From NCBI RefSeq assembly GCF_027942865.1, contig NC_134515.1, positions 9,601,339 through 9,665,338 of the forward strand: a stretch of 64,000 nt of DNA. The letters run 5' to 3'. Numbering within the stretch: the first letter of the stretch is position 1; each line of letters starts with the position of its first letter. The translations under genes and the position numbers were made by a program. Of the stretch, positions 14,101 through 25,000 are shown piece after piece. The notes below the pieces were generated by a model. It saw nothing but the letters and a program-made list of their open reading frames with translations, did no database searches and was not told the origin of the DNA. The DNA is from Odontesthes bonariensis (Eukaryota; Chordata; Actinopteri; Atheriniformes; Atherinopsidae).

Positions 14101-17100
14101 AACTGCTGCTAATCCTACGACCAGTTTCCAGTCCGACATGATGTTTCACTGTTTTTTTATGGTGCTGTTTGAACACTTTAACCCAAATTTCCCCAAAGGG
14201 ATAAATAAAGTATCTGTCCATCTATATCCTCCCCACCTCACAAGCCCACATTAGTACATCCTCAACTCCTTTTGCCACATCTCAGTTCCTCTGTGAGCAG
14301 AGAAGGAAAGAAGGAAACACAAAATGGGAGTCACGATAACAGACATTTAACAAAATGACTGTTTATGTATTTAAACTGAAATCAAATATGTCGTCTGACC
14401 CATTTGTTACAGCCTACTTCCTCATTTTCTATTATCTCTGTCAGATGAACGATAAATGTGTTCGGGGCAAAGGGTGCATTTACTTTTAATCTAATTTTGA
14501 AAAGATTGATTAATGTGACACATCTGCAGATACTCTGATTTATCTCCTCAATTAGTCTCTTCTTTGCTTCGGGTGCGTTTTAGGAGCTGAGAAATCCTTC
14601 TAGTTGTTTAAAACTGAGATCATATTCTGAGGAGAGGTGACATTTATAGAAACGTCAGTATGTTTTGCATTTATTCTGGTTTTAAAATGTAGGAAAAGTC
14701 CAAATAAGCAAAGAAAAAAACAACAAACAAGCATCACCTGCATCTTCCTTTGCTTGATGTAGGCCGGCTCAGCGTACCCACAGAAGAAACGTTTGTAGTG
14801 CGCCCCCACCAGGCCAGGAAGAGAACGCAACAGCAGCTACAACAAGACAAACACGTTTTTATTTCTCAAAACGTATTCATGCATCCACAAGAAATGATAA
14901 AGAGACAGTGATGCAGAGAATAGTTCTTTTCTTATAACTAATACAAACAAATTGGTGGAAATGTTGCTGGTGACTTCTTCAGAATTCACGGCCAAACTTC
15001 GTGAAACTGACTTGATTTTTTTTTTTAAATTAGTAGAAAAATATTGTTATGAAAGAAAAACCTTAAAAGAGTTTCAATTTTCATCTTTTTTTGACTGGTA
15101 TTTTTAATCCAACAGCCCTGCACCACCATCCTTGAACTATTTGGACCGACCTGTATGTGGCACAGGGCCGTAAACCTCATCTCCCTCGACCCGCTTCCAC
15201 ACGCGGCCAGCAGGGGTCCGCGTACCCGCTCGAGCGCCGCCAGACTGACAGCGGGCTGGCCGGAGCAGAGGCTCAGGAAGAGGCTGAGAGTGCCGGCCAT
15301 GATCGGAGGATGGGGGCTGTCCAGGGAGGCATCGAGCAGGGACAGGATATCGAAGAGCTCGTCCTCTGACTGAGGCCGGTAGCGCCGGAGGAACCTCAGC
15401 ACCTCACACTGACCCCAAACATCGCACTCTTTCAGCCTGGGGACAAAGACTTTAGGTTTAGACAGTTCTGTGTGATACCAAAGTGAATAACAATAAAACA
15501 TTCTGCCCCTAATGTCTGCTCAGTCGGTCTGTATGAGCTGAAGATATAAATAGGAAAGCCAGATTTATCACAGATCTGTTGCTGTTGTTAAAAAACTTTT
15601 TAGGTTTCGTTAAACATATCGCAGAATGCTTAGATATCATGTTTTTTTGTAATAACAGAAGATAGCGAGGCAAAGATACTACGATATGGAAACTGGGGAA
15701 ATTGGGGAACAAACCAAGCTGCCCTGTTTTTAATTACCTTGATGAGTTGCTACAGTCCTGGTCAGAACTGTAAGGATTTCAGGATTATAGAATATCTGTT
15801 AATGTCAGGTTTTTTTGCCACATTTAGTTAGTTTTCAATTAGTGTTAGTTGTCCTATTGACCGATTCAGACCTTCACCTCAAACTTATAGTAGATTTGGA
15901 ACACTTACCAACCTATTTTGCTGTAAAGTGTCTTGTAAATCTTCTAATCACATCGCAGATTTGATACAATTAGTACCTCCGGCACCAGACAACAAAGCAC
16001 GATGGAACCACCACCACGATTTACTATGAGCAGGGTTCTCTTTTACTTAGTTAGTTAACTAGCTTCTCTCACCATGAAACATCATCCTAAAAAGCACTGC
16101 GCCTGTCTTTCAACAGCAGTGTCCTCCTCGACCTCCGCACATGCAGCACTACTCAGTTTAGTTTGAGACACGCATTACGAGCTGAAACCCCGACTCCAGA
16201 TCATCCCGAAGCTCTATAGATGTCTTGCACAGTGTTTTTAATGCAAGCCACACCACCCTTCTCATATTGACTGACGTCTTAGAGCCACGTCCTTCATCAA
16301 CTTTAAATTTACTGTGTAAATTATCGGTAACATTTCAAACTGTTAAAACAGGGTGTTAAAGATCTTTGAAGATTGCTTTAAAGCCTTTGGAATTGCTAGA
16401 TTTTTGGTTATAAACATACATTTTTCTTAAATTCTTCATAATGATGCCAATAATTGTGCCCCATCTGTCTTTTTATTTAACTCCGACAGTCTTTTTCTGT
16501 TTTTCTTATTCCATAGCTTGGGGCATCAATACAAACTTGTTTATTTGCATTTATTCCTGTGTTCTGTGCTTAGAATTTAGGGGTGCCAGTAGCATGTAGC
16601 ATGTAGACTCTGCTGCTGAAAATGGGAACTAATACACTCCAAACATAGAGCAAAAACAGCAAAATAGCCTCCTGTTTGCTTTAAGTGTCAGAACATCTGC
16701 AGTGACCAGAAGCTTTAAGAAGATTCACATCAAATAAGAGGGTAAAGAAATCAGAAAGTGCTTCAACTCTTGGTCTTTCCTTGGGATTGGATATCCCCCA
16801 CCCTGCTTTTACACGTTTCCCTCTGAGAGTTGCATACAAAGACTGACCTTGTATCCTCCCATCTGGCTCTTCCGGCCTCTAATGCCTTTCAAATAACACT
16901 GGATTAGAGACAGACCTGACAGGAAGCAATTAGGCTATGTTGATTTGATAAGCTGTACAAAGATGAATGGTTGATTATTATGGAGAGACCAGCTCAGCCC
17001 TGCACACGAAGGCTCATTTTACACAGAAACAAATACAAAACAATCAGGAAGAACAACTGCAAAAACAGAAAGAAAACACTCAAGTGACTTGAATTTCTAC

Positions 17101-20100
17101 TGTTTTGACACATTTTAGTCGTGGACATTACTGACTGATGTTATGATTTAGCACCAACCTGTTGAGGAGGTGATGTGTGATAGGTTTGTTGATCACAACT
17201 CCCCCTTCATCCTTCAGGATCTCCTCCAGAGCTCGGAGGCAGTTCACCATCACCACAGGGTCCGGGTCCCTCAGCAGGCTGTAGAGCTCGTTCACCACAG
17301 CGGCGTCTGGGAATATCATAAACAAGAGGTCTGTGCGCCTGATGCAGATGCACGGAAAATACACAGCTGTATTGTATCAAATCTGTTTTCTGTTAAGTGC
17401 TTGATGTCAGACGAAGATTTATAATTGAAGGAGTGCATAAAATATTCAAACGATGGTGGCACATTTAGGCTTATGGATAAAAGCCCATTAACTACAGAGA
17501 CTAGCTCCTGATTTCTTCATCTACAGACATGAAGATAGTACACTTGAGACTTTCTGACAAAACCAAACCATGGATAAGATAACTGTGCTTGCACAACACA
17601 CTGAAAGTTTTACTGTATTAGGACACAGCAAGAAATCATCTGATACTTTCATGGTCTTAAAAGTAGGCAAATATAACCTTTTACAACAAATTACATATTG
17701 CACTATTATTACGTCAAAATGCAGAAGCAGTGTGTGGAAAACCAAGTCCACCCTCACTGCATCCAAGAGAATTAAGAAAAGGAAGTAGCAGCCAGTTTCT
17801 GCTTATCATTTTCACTTGATTAATTAATCATCAGTAAGTGTGAGATTACTGTATCGATCTGTTAATGGCATCTATAGGCTTAAATATTTTGTTAGTTTTT
17901 TTTTTTTCAATGCCTGCCCTGGTGACTAGGGCTGTAGCGATACACTAATCTCACGATACACGATATTCAGCCAACGATACGATTCGATACACTTACATCA
18001 TTTTCTGGGAAAAAAAAAAAAAGGGACAGTGTGATTTGACATGAATTGTCGCTGATTGGACTGGCGGTCCAACCTTTGAACCGGAAGGACAACACAGCCA
18101 GACAAACAGAAACAAACGAACATGTCACAAACGTGAGAGCTGTGCACTTTATAACATTTTTATTAACTAATTTATCACTATTTTGTATAATGTGACCCCC
18201 CGCCATTGTATTGTATTAAATTAATGTTCTGTGTTTTCACTAATTGTAACGTCTGACTTTTCAATAAAGTTTTCTTTAAAAAAAATAAAAATAATACTAA
18301 ATAAATTTTAAAAATCGATACTCGCGACTGAAAAATCTATACTTTATCGGGAAACGAAATATCAATATATATCGCAGTATCAATAAAATTGCAAGCAAAC
18401 CTCCCTATGTCTGTCTTTATAAGCCAGAGTCTACAGTACGAGGTCATCTCAGGGGATTTAAGTTCAGTTTTATTCAGCCTACATGACTCTGAGGAAGTGT
18501 TAAATGCTCGGTTTGGTTGATGAATTTTTTTTTTTTTCTGTGAGGCTGCTTTTCAGCACTGATCCAGCTGGAAAACAAGGTGAGAGCAAATCCATGCAAC
18601 CTAAACCGTCCAACCAACTGAGCCAAAAGTTACTCATGTTCCTGACAACGGTATTATACTCTCCTGAACTTTGTCTGCCCTGAGACGGGGCTCATCTCAG
18701 TGCCAGTGAAGATCAGCTTACCTGATGTGTCAGCTCTTGGACTGCGGTGTAAACCCAGATTTCTAAATAAGTCACGATTCACGTTTTAATGCTAACGGCT
18801 ATTTCTGCAATCTGAGCTGACAGAATAGATCCTTTCTTCAGAACTGAAAACTTCTCTGGATGACAGGAATAGACAAAAAGATTGACAACGAGACACGAGA
18901 GCCTCACCTATATCAGAGCTGGGTTGGAGATTGTGCAATTTGGCCCAGCCGAGTACGGCCACCCGCCGTACACACGCCGCCCTGTCTCTCAGTCCGGCTG
19001 TCAGAGGCTGCTCCACATACTCCACCAGGCTCGGCAACCTGCCACAAACAGACACATAGAATAAAAAAAAACAATCACAGACCTCTATGATTGCAGTCAC
19101 TCAGATGCCCGTATGCCAAAGCTCACCTGAGGTTAGTCATGTTCCTCAGGGCCAGGCTGCGGACCATGGGGTTCGGGTCCTGGCAGTCTTTCCTCAGAGT
19201 GTTGATGACCAGCAGGGAAAGATCCGGGTTTAAAGTGGCGTAAGAACACAGGAAGACATACACCAGTTTCTTCTGGACTACGTCTACTGTGGCGCACGCT
19301 TTCACCATCTCACTGAACAGGCCCGACACGTTCACCCCTTGCGACATCGCCCTGAGACGGAGGAGGATGTTGGGGAGTAGAATGAGTAAATGAGGGTCCC
19401 ACATGAGAAGGCAATAGTTAGAGATGTCTTACATAAATATATGTGGAACTCATCTTACTTAAATAACTCAAATAAAGAGCTGTGTGTGGTGTCATTAAGA
19501 CGAGGTCTACCAGGCTCTCTGGAAAGATTTAGAAGACAGTTTGTTGGTGGCCTTGACCCGAAAGACAAGTGGCATTGATTTCAAACAACTGCCAATTTGT
19601 CCAGGACTAGGAGCACACCGGGCTAGTTTAAATGGCGCTAAACAAATATATTATTGCATTATTCAGACCATAACCAGCCTTTGAGCATGCATATAAACGT
19701 GTTAGTCCAACATAAATTACTTTCTGAGGAAACTTAACAGGTGAAATGCTTTCTGATTTCATGAAGCACCCGTGATGAGGTTCACCTAGGGCTCCACACA
19801 CGGGCTGTGACTGTCACTGACTGGGGGAAATAGAGGAAGCTCTATGGGTGCAGAGTCACTTTGGGACGAAGTGCACCAAATAAAGAGGCCGTTTAAGACA
19901 GAAAATCACACAGGGTGGGGTCAGCAGGGGGCCAGATTTCGGACCTTGTCCCCCCACTTGGATTAATATGGATGTGCAGGTATACCGATTAAAAAGAAAG
20001 CAGCATGCGTCTGTGAGCTACCTGATGACTTTGAGGATGGTGTTCCTGTAGCGCAGCGGGTCAGACTGGATGTTGGGGTTGGACAGAGCCCTCCTCAGCT

Positions 20101-20134
20101 CCTTCACCGTCTCCTCACCGCCCAGATACGGCAT
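2175..20134 (-). CDS. ap4b1: AP-4 complex subunit beta-1, 13 coding exons
   Basis: This encodes the large beta subunit of the AP-4 adaptor, which sorts cargo such as ATG9 at the trans-Golgi network. Coding exons in transcript order are 20134-20022, 19351-19127, 19038-18908, 17306-17159, 15436-15151, 14836-14738, 13296-13185, 10795-10712, 10552-10449, 8138-7931, 7792-7478, 6390-6238 and 2605-2175. The sum is 2409 nt, so 802 aa; human AP4B1 is 739 aa. The start is MPYLGGEE, close to human MPYLGSED. Exons 1-10 give the HEAT-like adaptin trunk, with human-like stretches such as [28 protein letters not shown] and GYCTDVNAD. Exons 11-12 encode a poorly conserved, Ser/Pro-rich hinge that accounts for much of the extra length. 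Exon 13 gives the C-terminal appendage (QLVNIQT, PWKVFL). Introns hold a LINE, SINEs, foldback MITEs and a Tc1-like element. No broken codons or frameshifts were seen. Confidence 0.95.
2768..3566 (+). mobile_element. 5'-truncated L1-type LINE with target-site duplication
   Basis: This lies in ap4b1 intron 12, antisense to the gene. The reading frame up to 3217 gives the C-terminal end of a LINE reverse-transcriptase protein: [16 protein letters not shown], then a Cys/His knuckle in CNSCKQ...[13 protein letters not shown]. About 330 nt of 3' UTR follow, ending in an A-rich tail at 3549-3556. A 14-bp direct repeat differing at one base flanks the insert: aaaagcctgtttgg at 2768-2781 and aaaagcctgttcgg at 3553-3566. 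This is what target-primed reverse transcription leaves. The near-perfect duplication and open frame suggest a fairly young, 5'-truncated insertion. The exact clade (L1 or Tx1-like) is inferred from the terminal motif only. Confidence 0.85.
3787..3986 (+). mobile_element. tRNA-derived SINE 1 (A-tailed)
   Basis: A tRNA-like head carries a box A-like tggcgtagtggg (3797-3808) and a box B-like ggtttgagtcc (3862-3872), correctly spaced for an internal pol III promoter. A pyrimidine-rich body and an A-rich tail with aataaaa units (about 3954-3985) follow. It sits in ap4b1 intron 12, immediately upstream of a second, unrelated SINE. Confidence 0.7.
3991..4177 (+). mobile_element. tRNA-derived SINE 2 with L2-like tail
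   Basis: The head has tgtggtggttagcac (box A, 4001-4015) and ggttcgattcc (box B, 4042-4052). Next comes the conserved body common in fish genomes (tgtggagtttgcatgttctc). The 3' end (4122-4177) runs gcactttgaatt, then an aataaaattgccttgcc-type end. That tail closely resembles the L2-like 3' end at 62462-62520, consistent with mobilisation by an L2-type LINE. Confidence 0.75.
8725..9701. mobile_element. Foldback MITE A, 977 bp, TTAA at both ends
   Basis: Two arms of about 400 nt (8725-9130 and 9294-9701) are near-perfect inverted copies around a loop of about 160 nt. The ends are TTAAAGGGATAATCCGG and its complement, and TTAA occurs at 8725-8728 and 9698-9701. TTAA target sites are typical of PiggyBac-like and Kolobok-like transposons, so a non-autonomous member of such a group is likely. 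It lies in ap4b1 intron 9. Open frames inside it are arm sequence and not a gene. Confidence 0.85.
9911..10260. mobile_element. Fragments of Tc1-like DNA transposon ends
   Basis: The stretch from 9911 reads acagtagcatgcaaaagtct and then caccccccttggtgtttctcc. This is the usual terminal sequence of a common fish Tc1-like family. A further piece at about 10194-10250 (atttgcagatcattgcattc) resembles another fish Tc1-type end. No transposase frame is visible. It lies in ap4b1 intron 9. Confidence 0.5.
11160..13018 (+). mobile_element. Tc1-like transposon copy 1, deleted, with nested MITE
   Basis: The left end (agtactgg at 11160) and the right end (ttttccacagta, near 13018) match the terminal repeats of the second copy at 59.8-60.6 kb. 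Translation of 12345-12683 gives the Tc1 helix-turn-helix region ([17 protein letters not shown]) up to [12 protein letters not shown] shifted frame then gives the transposase C-terminus ([12 protein letters not shown]). The part that should carry the catalytic DDE residues between them is missing, so this is a non-autonomous deletion product. A TTAA foldback MITE (11375-12090) is inserted in its 5' untranslated part. It lies in ap4b1 intron 7. Confidence 0.8.
11375..12090. mobile_element. Foldback MITE B, 716 bp, nested in Tc1-like copy 1
   Basis: TTAA at 11375-11378 and 12087-12090 bounds inverted arms of about 250 nt (TTAAAGTGTTAGTTCGCC and its mirror). The centre is about 210 nt of unpaired sequence. 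Tc1-like sequence resumes on both sides, matching copy 2, so this element jumped into the Tc1 copy after that one had landed. Its ends resemble those of MITE C at 49.8 kb, but the interiors differ. Confidence 0.85.
14186..14226 (+). repeat. Retroposon-like 3' tail
   Basis: The sequence aatttccccaaagggataaa followed by taaagtatctgtccatctat is the familiar 3' end of a teleost retroposon (ttcccc...ggg.ataaataaagtatct). A similar end occurs at about 56897-56934. Only the tail is recognisable, so the parent family is not assigned. Confidence 0.35.
17926..18395. mobile_element. Probable hAT-like non-autonomous element
   Basis: It begins tagggctgtagcgatacact, a start typical of hAT-derived fish MITEs. 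The body is full of gatacgatt/cgatac motifs, and the related motif tatcgcagtatcaataaaat recurs near 18370-18390. I could not match long terminal inverted repeats, so family and ends are approximate. It lies in ap4b1 intron 3. Confidence 0.4.
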
Positions 20135-21239
20135 GATTGCCGCAGACAGATGACCACTACAATAATAATAGTAATAATGTCAGTTCCTACTCTGTTTTAC
20201 ACACAGTGTATGGTAAAAGTTAGCTTGTCAACAGATAAACTGGACTATCTGCTGGCCTTTGAGACAAGGCGCGACAACCGTTAAACCGCAGTTAAAAACT
20301 TAAACCAAACGTCTCGACCTCGTTGATACAGACCTAAATCACTTGTTACAAAAAACATACTAACACAAATATCGATTGAGATTAAAAGTATTACCAAAAA
20401 ATACTTCAAAATGAGGAAATCATCCGTAGCAAAGCTACTAGAATGACTGTTTGTTTACATCGCGTCTTCTTCTTCTTCTGTTTAAATGTCCCCGTTGGGT
20501 CTTTGCTGCCCTCTGCTGGCAGGTGTGGGAATAACACCCAACGGGCTGTGGATCATCACGGCCCAGCAACTTTCTTTTGGGTCCTGAAATCATCGCAGAT
20601 GAGTAGTTTTTCATGCCAAAGCGGGGGGAAAAAACCAAGTACTAAACAAATAATTATTTCACAAGCCAAACTAAACAAAAAGATTTAGTTACACATGTAA
20701 TAAATTATGAATTAGTGACAGAAATAGGACAAATTTTAAGGTGACCATCATTTTGTAACAAAACAGTTCTAACGAGGTGGATAAACTTTAGTTTTTACCA
20801 ATTAGAAATGTTTGTTGCAAAACACACACATTTGGTCCTAATCTGAGCCACTGCAAGTGTTACGTGGGCCAGCCTTGACCTGGGTTAGAGCCAGTGCTGC
20901 GAGGCCCAAAAGGTCAGCAGCAGCTCAAAGATTTGAGTCATGTCTGAGTTTAAGGAGGCAGACTCTCACAAATGTGGGTTAAACCCTTTTAATTCTCATT
21001 GTTAGGGTTACCAGGCTTATTGAGGTCAAACTATAGTCCCATTCACACAACGGGAAACAATCCGTGTCCCAGAGCTGTTTTTAAACAAGGATAACTGCTG
21101 TAACCAACAGTGATGTGCACAGCCTAAAACTAAATTTCTTTTTTTTACTCGAGGACATTCATCGGTTGTTTTGAGCCACGTTAAAACATCACATAAAAAA
21201 CAACATCCAAACAGTATTTCAGTCTGAGTTGATGATGGT
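20135..21239. other. ap4b1 promoter side and spacer to sephs2
   Basis: About 1.1 kb separates the ap4b1 start codon from the sephs2 polyadenylation signal; the genes are in tandem on the minus strand. The ap4b1 promoter should lie here. No TATA box or other clear element was recognised, and no further gene is seen. Confidence 0.4.
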
Positions 21240-21245
21240 TTTATT
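21240..21245 (-). terminator. sephs2 polyadenylation signal
   Basis: AATAAA is read on the minus strand at 21245-21240, about 75 nt downstream of the SECIS. The earlier AATAAA at 21354-21349 lies in the SECIS apical loop and is unlikely to be used, because cleavage there would remove the element. Confidence 0.6.
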
Positions 21246-21318
21246 GATTGTGAAAAGCAAAAACAAACAGCTTGAGACCTCCATCCCTCCGAGTCCAACC
21301 CCTAATCCAAAGGGAAAC

Positions 21319-21368
21319 ATCGGCTCCACCTGGCCCCACTGGTTGGGGTTTATTAGGCAGAGCTTCAT
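21319..21368 (-). promoter_or_regulatory. SECIS element of sephs2 (type II)
   Basis: On the minus strand the core reads ATGA (21368-21365), then a 9-bp stem in which GCTCTGCCT (21363-21355) pairs completely with AGGTGGAGC (21331-21323), allowing G-U pairs. The 3' partner of the quartet is CGAT (21322-21319), supplying the opposing GA. The loop opens with AA (21354-21353), as required. It then forms a second short helix, CCCC with GGGG (21348-21345 with 21337-21334), which makes it form II. A looser basal pairing of CCAACC with GGTTGG lies outside the core. It lies about 690 nt past the stop codon, in the right place to recode the TGA of exon 1. Confidence 0.85.
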
Positions 21369-22058
21369 TAAAAAGGAGGAGTGGTTGGAACTCTGAGCTG
21401 GATGGCCAATCAGCTGAAACAGGCAGGAATCCTGGACATTGCCCCTGCTAATCCCAGAGGAAGCTGCTCAAGCCTTCCTCTGAGCTGTGTGGGCAGATCC
21501 AGGTGCCGGAATGGATGAACCGCTTCTTTTCAACATCATTCATTCACCAACATTTAATTTCATCCACTCACAAAAGTAGAAACAAATCACCTCAATCGGA
21601 TAAAAAAAAAAAAAAAAAAAATGTGCTCAGCCACTCAGATTCATACTCATTACTTTCTGAATGATTTGGAATGTTGTCCTTCTGTTATGGAAACATTCCT
21701 CAGTTCTCTATGGAAACATCTTTAGCATTCAGATAAATAACATGAAACCATTTGTTTGTATGGATCAGGAAAGAAAAGATGGAAACACGAGGCGTTACAC
21801 TCTAAACGAAAGGAAATGGGTCAGAACGGGCTGCATACTACCCCGAATTTACAGTATGGAAAGGTGAAAGATTCAACTTGCTCCAACAGCTTTTAACGAG
21901 ATGGATAAAGATGCCGTGTGCCGTCCAGTCTCATCCTCGGTGGATCACATGACACCGACTTTAGTCCGCGCGCTCTCAACATTTTGACTGAAAAACGAGG
22001 CGAACAGCTACCGAACAGACATACACAGAGCAGGCTGGTGTCAGAGAGGCGGCGGCGT

Positions 22059-25000
22059 CTACGACAAGTTGGTGTTCGGGTCCGGGCTGGTGGCGCTGTT
22101 CTCCTGATGTGCCGCCTGGCTTCCTCGTGGTGGCACCTCGATGATGCGGGGCTTGTCGATGATGCGAGCTCGTCGGTCGCCTTTCTCGACTATTCCGATG
22201 ATCCACGCTCCCCCCGAAGCGCCCTGACCTCCTGCCCCGGAGCTGTGGCTCTTCATCTCTGAGCAGAACTTGGCGGCCTGCTCTCTGGGCAAACACACCA
22301 GCAGCCCACCTGGAGGGACGAACAGGAGGGCGTGAGGGTCAAACTGTGGCACACGTTTATACATTTAAAGGTCAATCTCGCCGTTCATACCAGAGGTCTC
22401 TGCCGACGTGCCCTGAAGCAGGTTGAACAGGTTTCCGCAGGCTTTACTGATGGCACTCATCTTGGCTATGATTGGCAGGTTGTGGATAACGAAGGCCACC
22501 TCGTTTCGCTGCTGTGCTGCCAGGTTGTTAGCGTGCCCCAACAAACCGAAACCCGTCACGTCCGTCGCGGCGTGGGCCTGGAACTTGTGCATTAGGCCTG
22601 CCGCTGGAGACAGAACAGGAACACGAATGAGTCAGAGCAATAGCAACTTTATGAGTTTCATCGTGTGTCCACTGTCACCGAATCATAAGTGGACGGCTGA
22701 AAGTGCTAGTGATCACATCTGGAATTAAAATACCTTCTCTTAGGGCCGAGCGATGTGGCCTAAAAATAAAAATCTCAGATTTTTGTCCTCCCAAACTCGA
22801 TTTTAACGTTTTTTTTTTTAAAATTTTTTTATTGCTTTCAAACACAACCACACACAAAAAAAATGGCCTTTTTTCCCTCTTTCCATCCCTTCTTGTAATA
22901 CTGATACGTTTAAAATGATTCCACCAGCAGGTGTTTGTCACGGTCTTTTGCATCTCGTAGTGAGATGCTGAAATAAATGAGTCTGCCGAACAAACTATGC
23001 GATGGACCGTGGTTCAAGCCAGTTCCAAACAACAGAAAAGAGACTGGGCCCTGTTTTGGGAACAAACTTTTCCCAACATGCTGGCATGTTGTCGTTGGTG
23101 TCCCTGTGGGAGTTAAATGCAGAAGGGCCTGAAATACGGAAGCTCGGAGTGAATAAATCGGTAAAATCAGCTGAGCAATACACAGCACATCAGAAGGTCT
23201 ACTGAGGTCTCTGTGATATAAAATATACATTCAGTAACTCAACGAGATCATTATTCAGCAGCCTGGTTAGCCTTTGACCACGGGACGGTGGTCCTGTGTA
23301 CGACTTTCCGGCTGTGCCTGGCTGGAGGTCGGACCAACAGGGTGAAGCCCAGACCTCCTTAACCCCGGCAAGCTATTTAAGGATTTAGAGATTTAGGGCT
23401 GATCGACTCCAGAAGTGTGTAACCGCTCAGAATAAATCAGCTGTAACACACACTTTCTTTCTGAGTGATGAGGGTGCCGTACCTGTTCGGTTTAATGTTG
23501 CCATGGAGAACATGGCTTCCTGATACGCCTCTTTGACTTCCTCTTTGGTGATGACAAGCTTGATCTTGTTCCACCTTTCAGGCTGTCGAGACAAGAGAAA
23601 TAAAAACATCAACCTTCTCATATAATCCTCAAGTTTAGAGGCTACTGTGTTCATCTATTGTTCGGATCAGTAGTCGGGCTCAGTCAGTAAAAGTAAAGAA
23701 TTTAAAAAAAGCAGATGGTCTGAGAAATGTCAGACAGTTTACAAGCAAAAAAGCTGAAGAAAGAAGGACTAAGTCACAGAGGGAGCATTTCATTATGATG
23801 ACAGTATGGATGGCTGACCTGATCTAGCCACTGGTGAGCATTTACAGCCACTCGAGTCCCCAGAGGTTTAGTCAGAACCAGAACGTCGCCCGGTACAGCG
23901 CCATCGGGCCTGAAAAATGGAGAAAAAAAAACAAGCATGTAGCATTAGCAGCAAGCAAAGAAGCATCTAAAGTGTTAACAAGTGTTTGCTACAAGTTTAA
24001 ATAAAAAAAAAAAATGGACAAAGATCGACCCCAACTGTCTGAAAATGGGCCCAAAATAGCCACTCTTTTGCTCGTTTCAGTGCACACAATGTTATTCTTT
24101 CATGCTGCCTCCTTCATAACAGGTGCACGACAGGCCAGGCCAGCACGTCCTCTCAGAAGGCAGAGCAGAGATAATCATTACTGAACAGACAGTGGCCGGG
24201 TCAGCTGTTGCTGCCATCAACGTGGTCAAAATGGCCGCTCATATTCTGATATTCTGTCTGCTGGAGGAAGGGGCAGTAATGGAGATTCAAATCCAGAGAA
24301 AGTAGCCAAGATTTGCCCCAAAAAGCTCCTCGATGAACCAAAAAAAAAAAACAAATGTCCAAAGATTAAAGCAAAGTCCCTCAGTGGCCAACAATGCCTC
24401 TGCTGTGCACGATCCTGCTCTGATTCAGTGTGTCACAGTCAATGCCATGTGCAGCTGTTCAGTGAAAGAATGATCAGTACGAGAGCCACAGCTGGAGTTG
24501 TAAATAACTCACATGATGAACTCCATGGGCTGGCAGACGACTGACGCTACACCTCCTATGATGATCCAGGGGTTGATCACGGTCTGGCCGCCTGTCACCG
24601 ACGTCCCTCCCTCCTCTGCCGCGTCACGAAACCCTTTAATCATCAGCGGCATCACTCGCTCGCGATCCTGCGTGCACAGACGCCATAAAAATCAGATCTT
24701 ATTTCAAATTTAAGCTCCTAATCCATCTCAATCTGCTTATGACTTGTATTTCATGCCAAAAAACTATCAAGAAACAGCAGTCAGGTGTATTTAACTACAG
24801 AAAACATGCTTAATTTGATATAAAACATGAATTAATGAGAGGTTATCTGGTGCTGTGGATGTAACATGGCAACAGCAGCCGACCGTCTTTCATGCTGCTC
24901 TCATAAGGAACGATTAGGTTCAGGGATTTATGACAAAATCTTTTGTCTCTTTATAAAAAAATTAGTGTAATAACATCTTTATTAAATGATGACTGAAAAG

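Noticed and set aside
21349-21354. AATAAA as the sephs2 polyadenylation signal
   Set aside because: It lies in the SECIS apical loop; a signal at 21245-21240 keeps the SECIS in the transcript.
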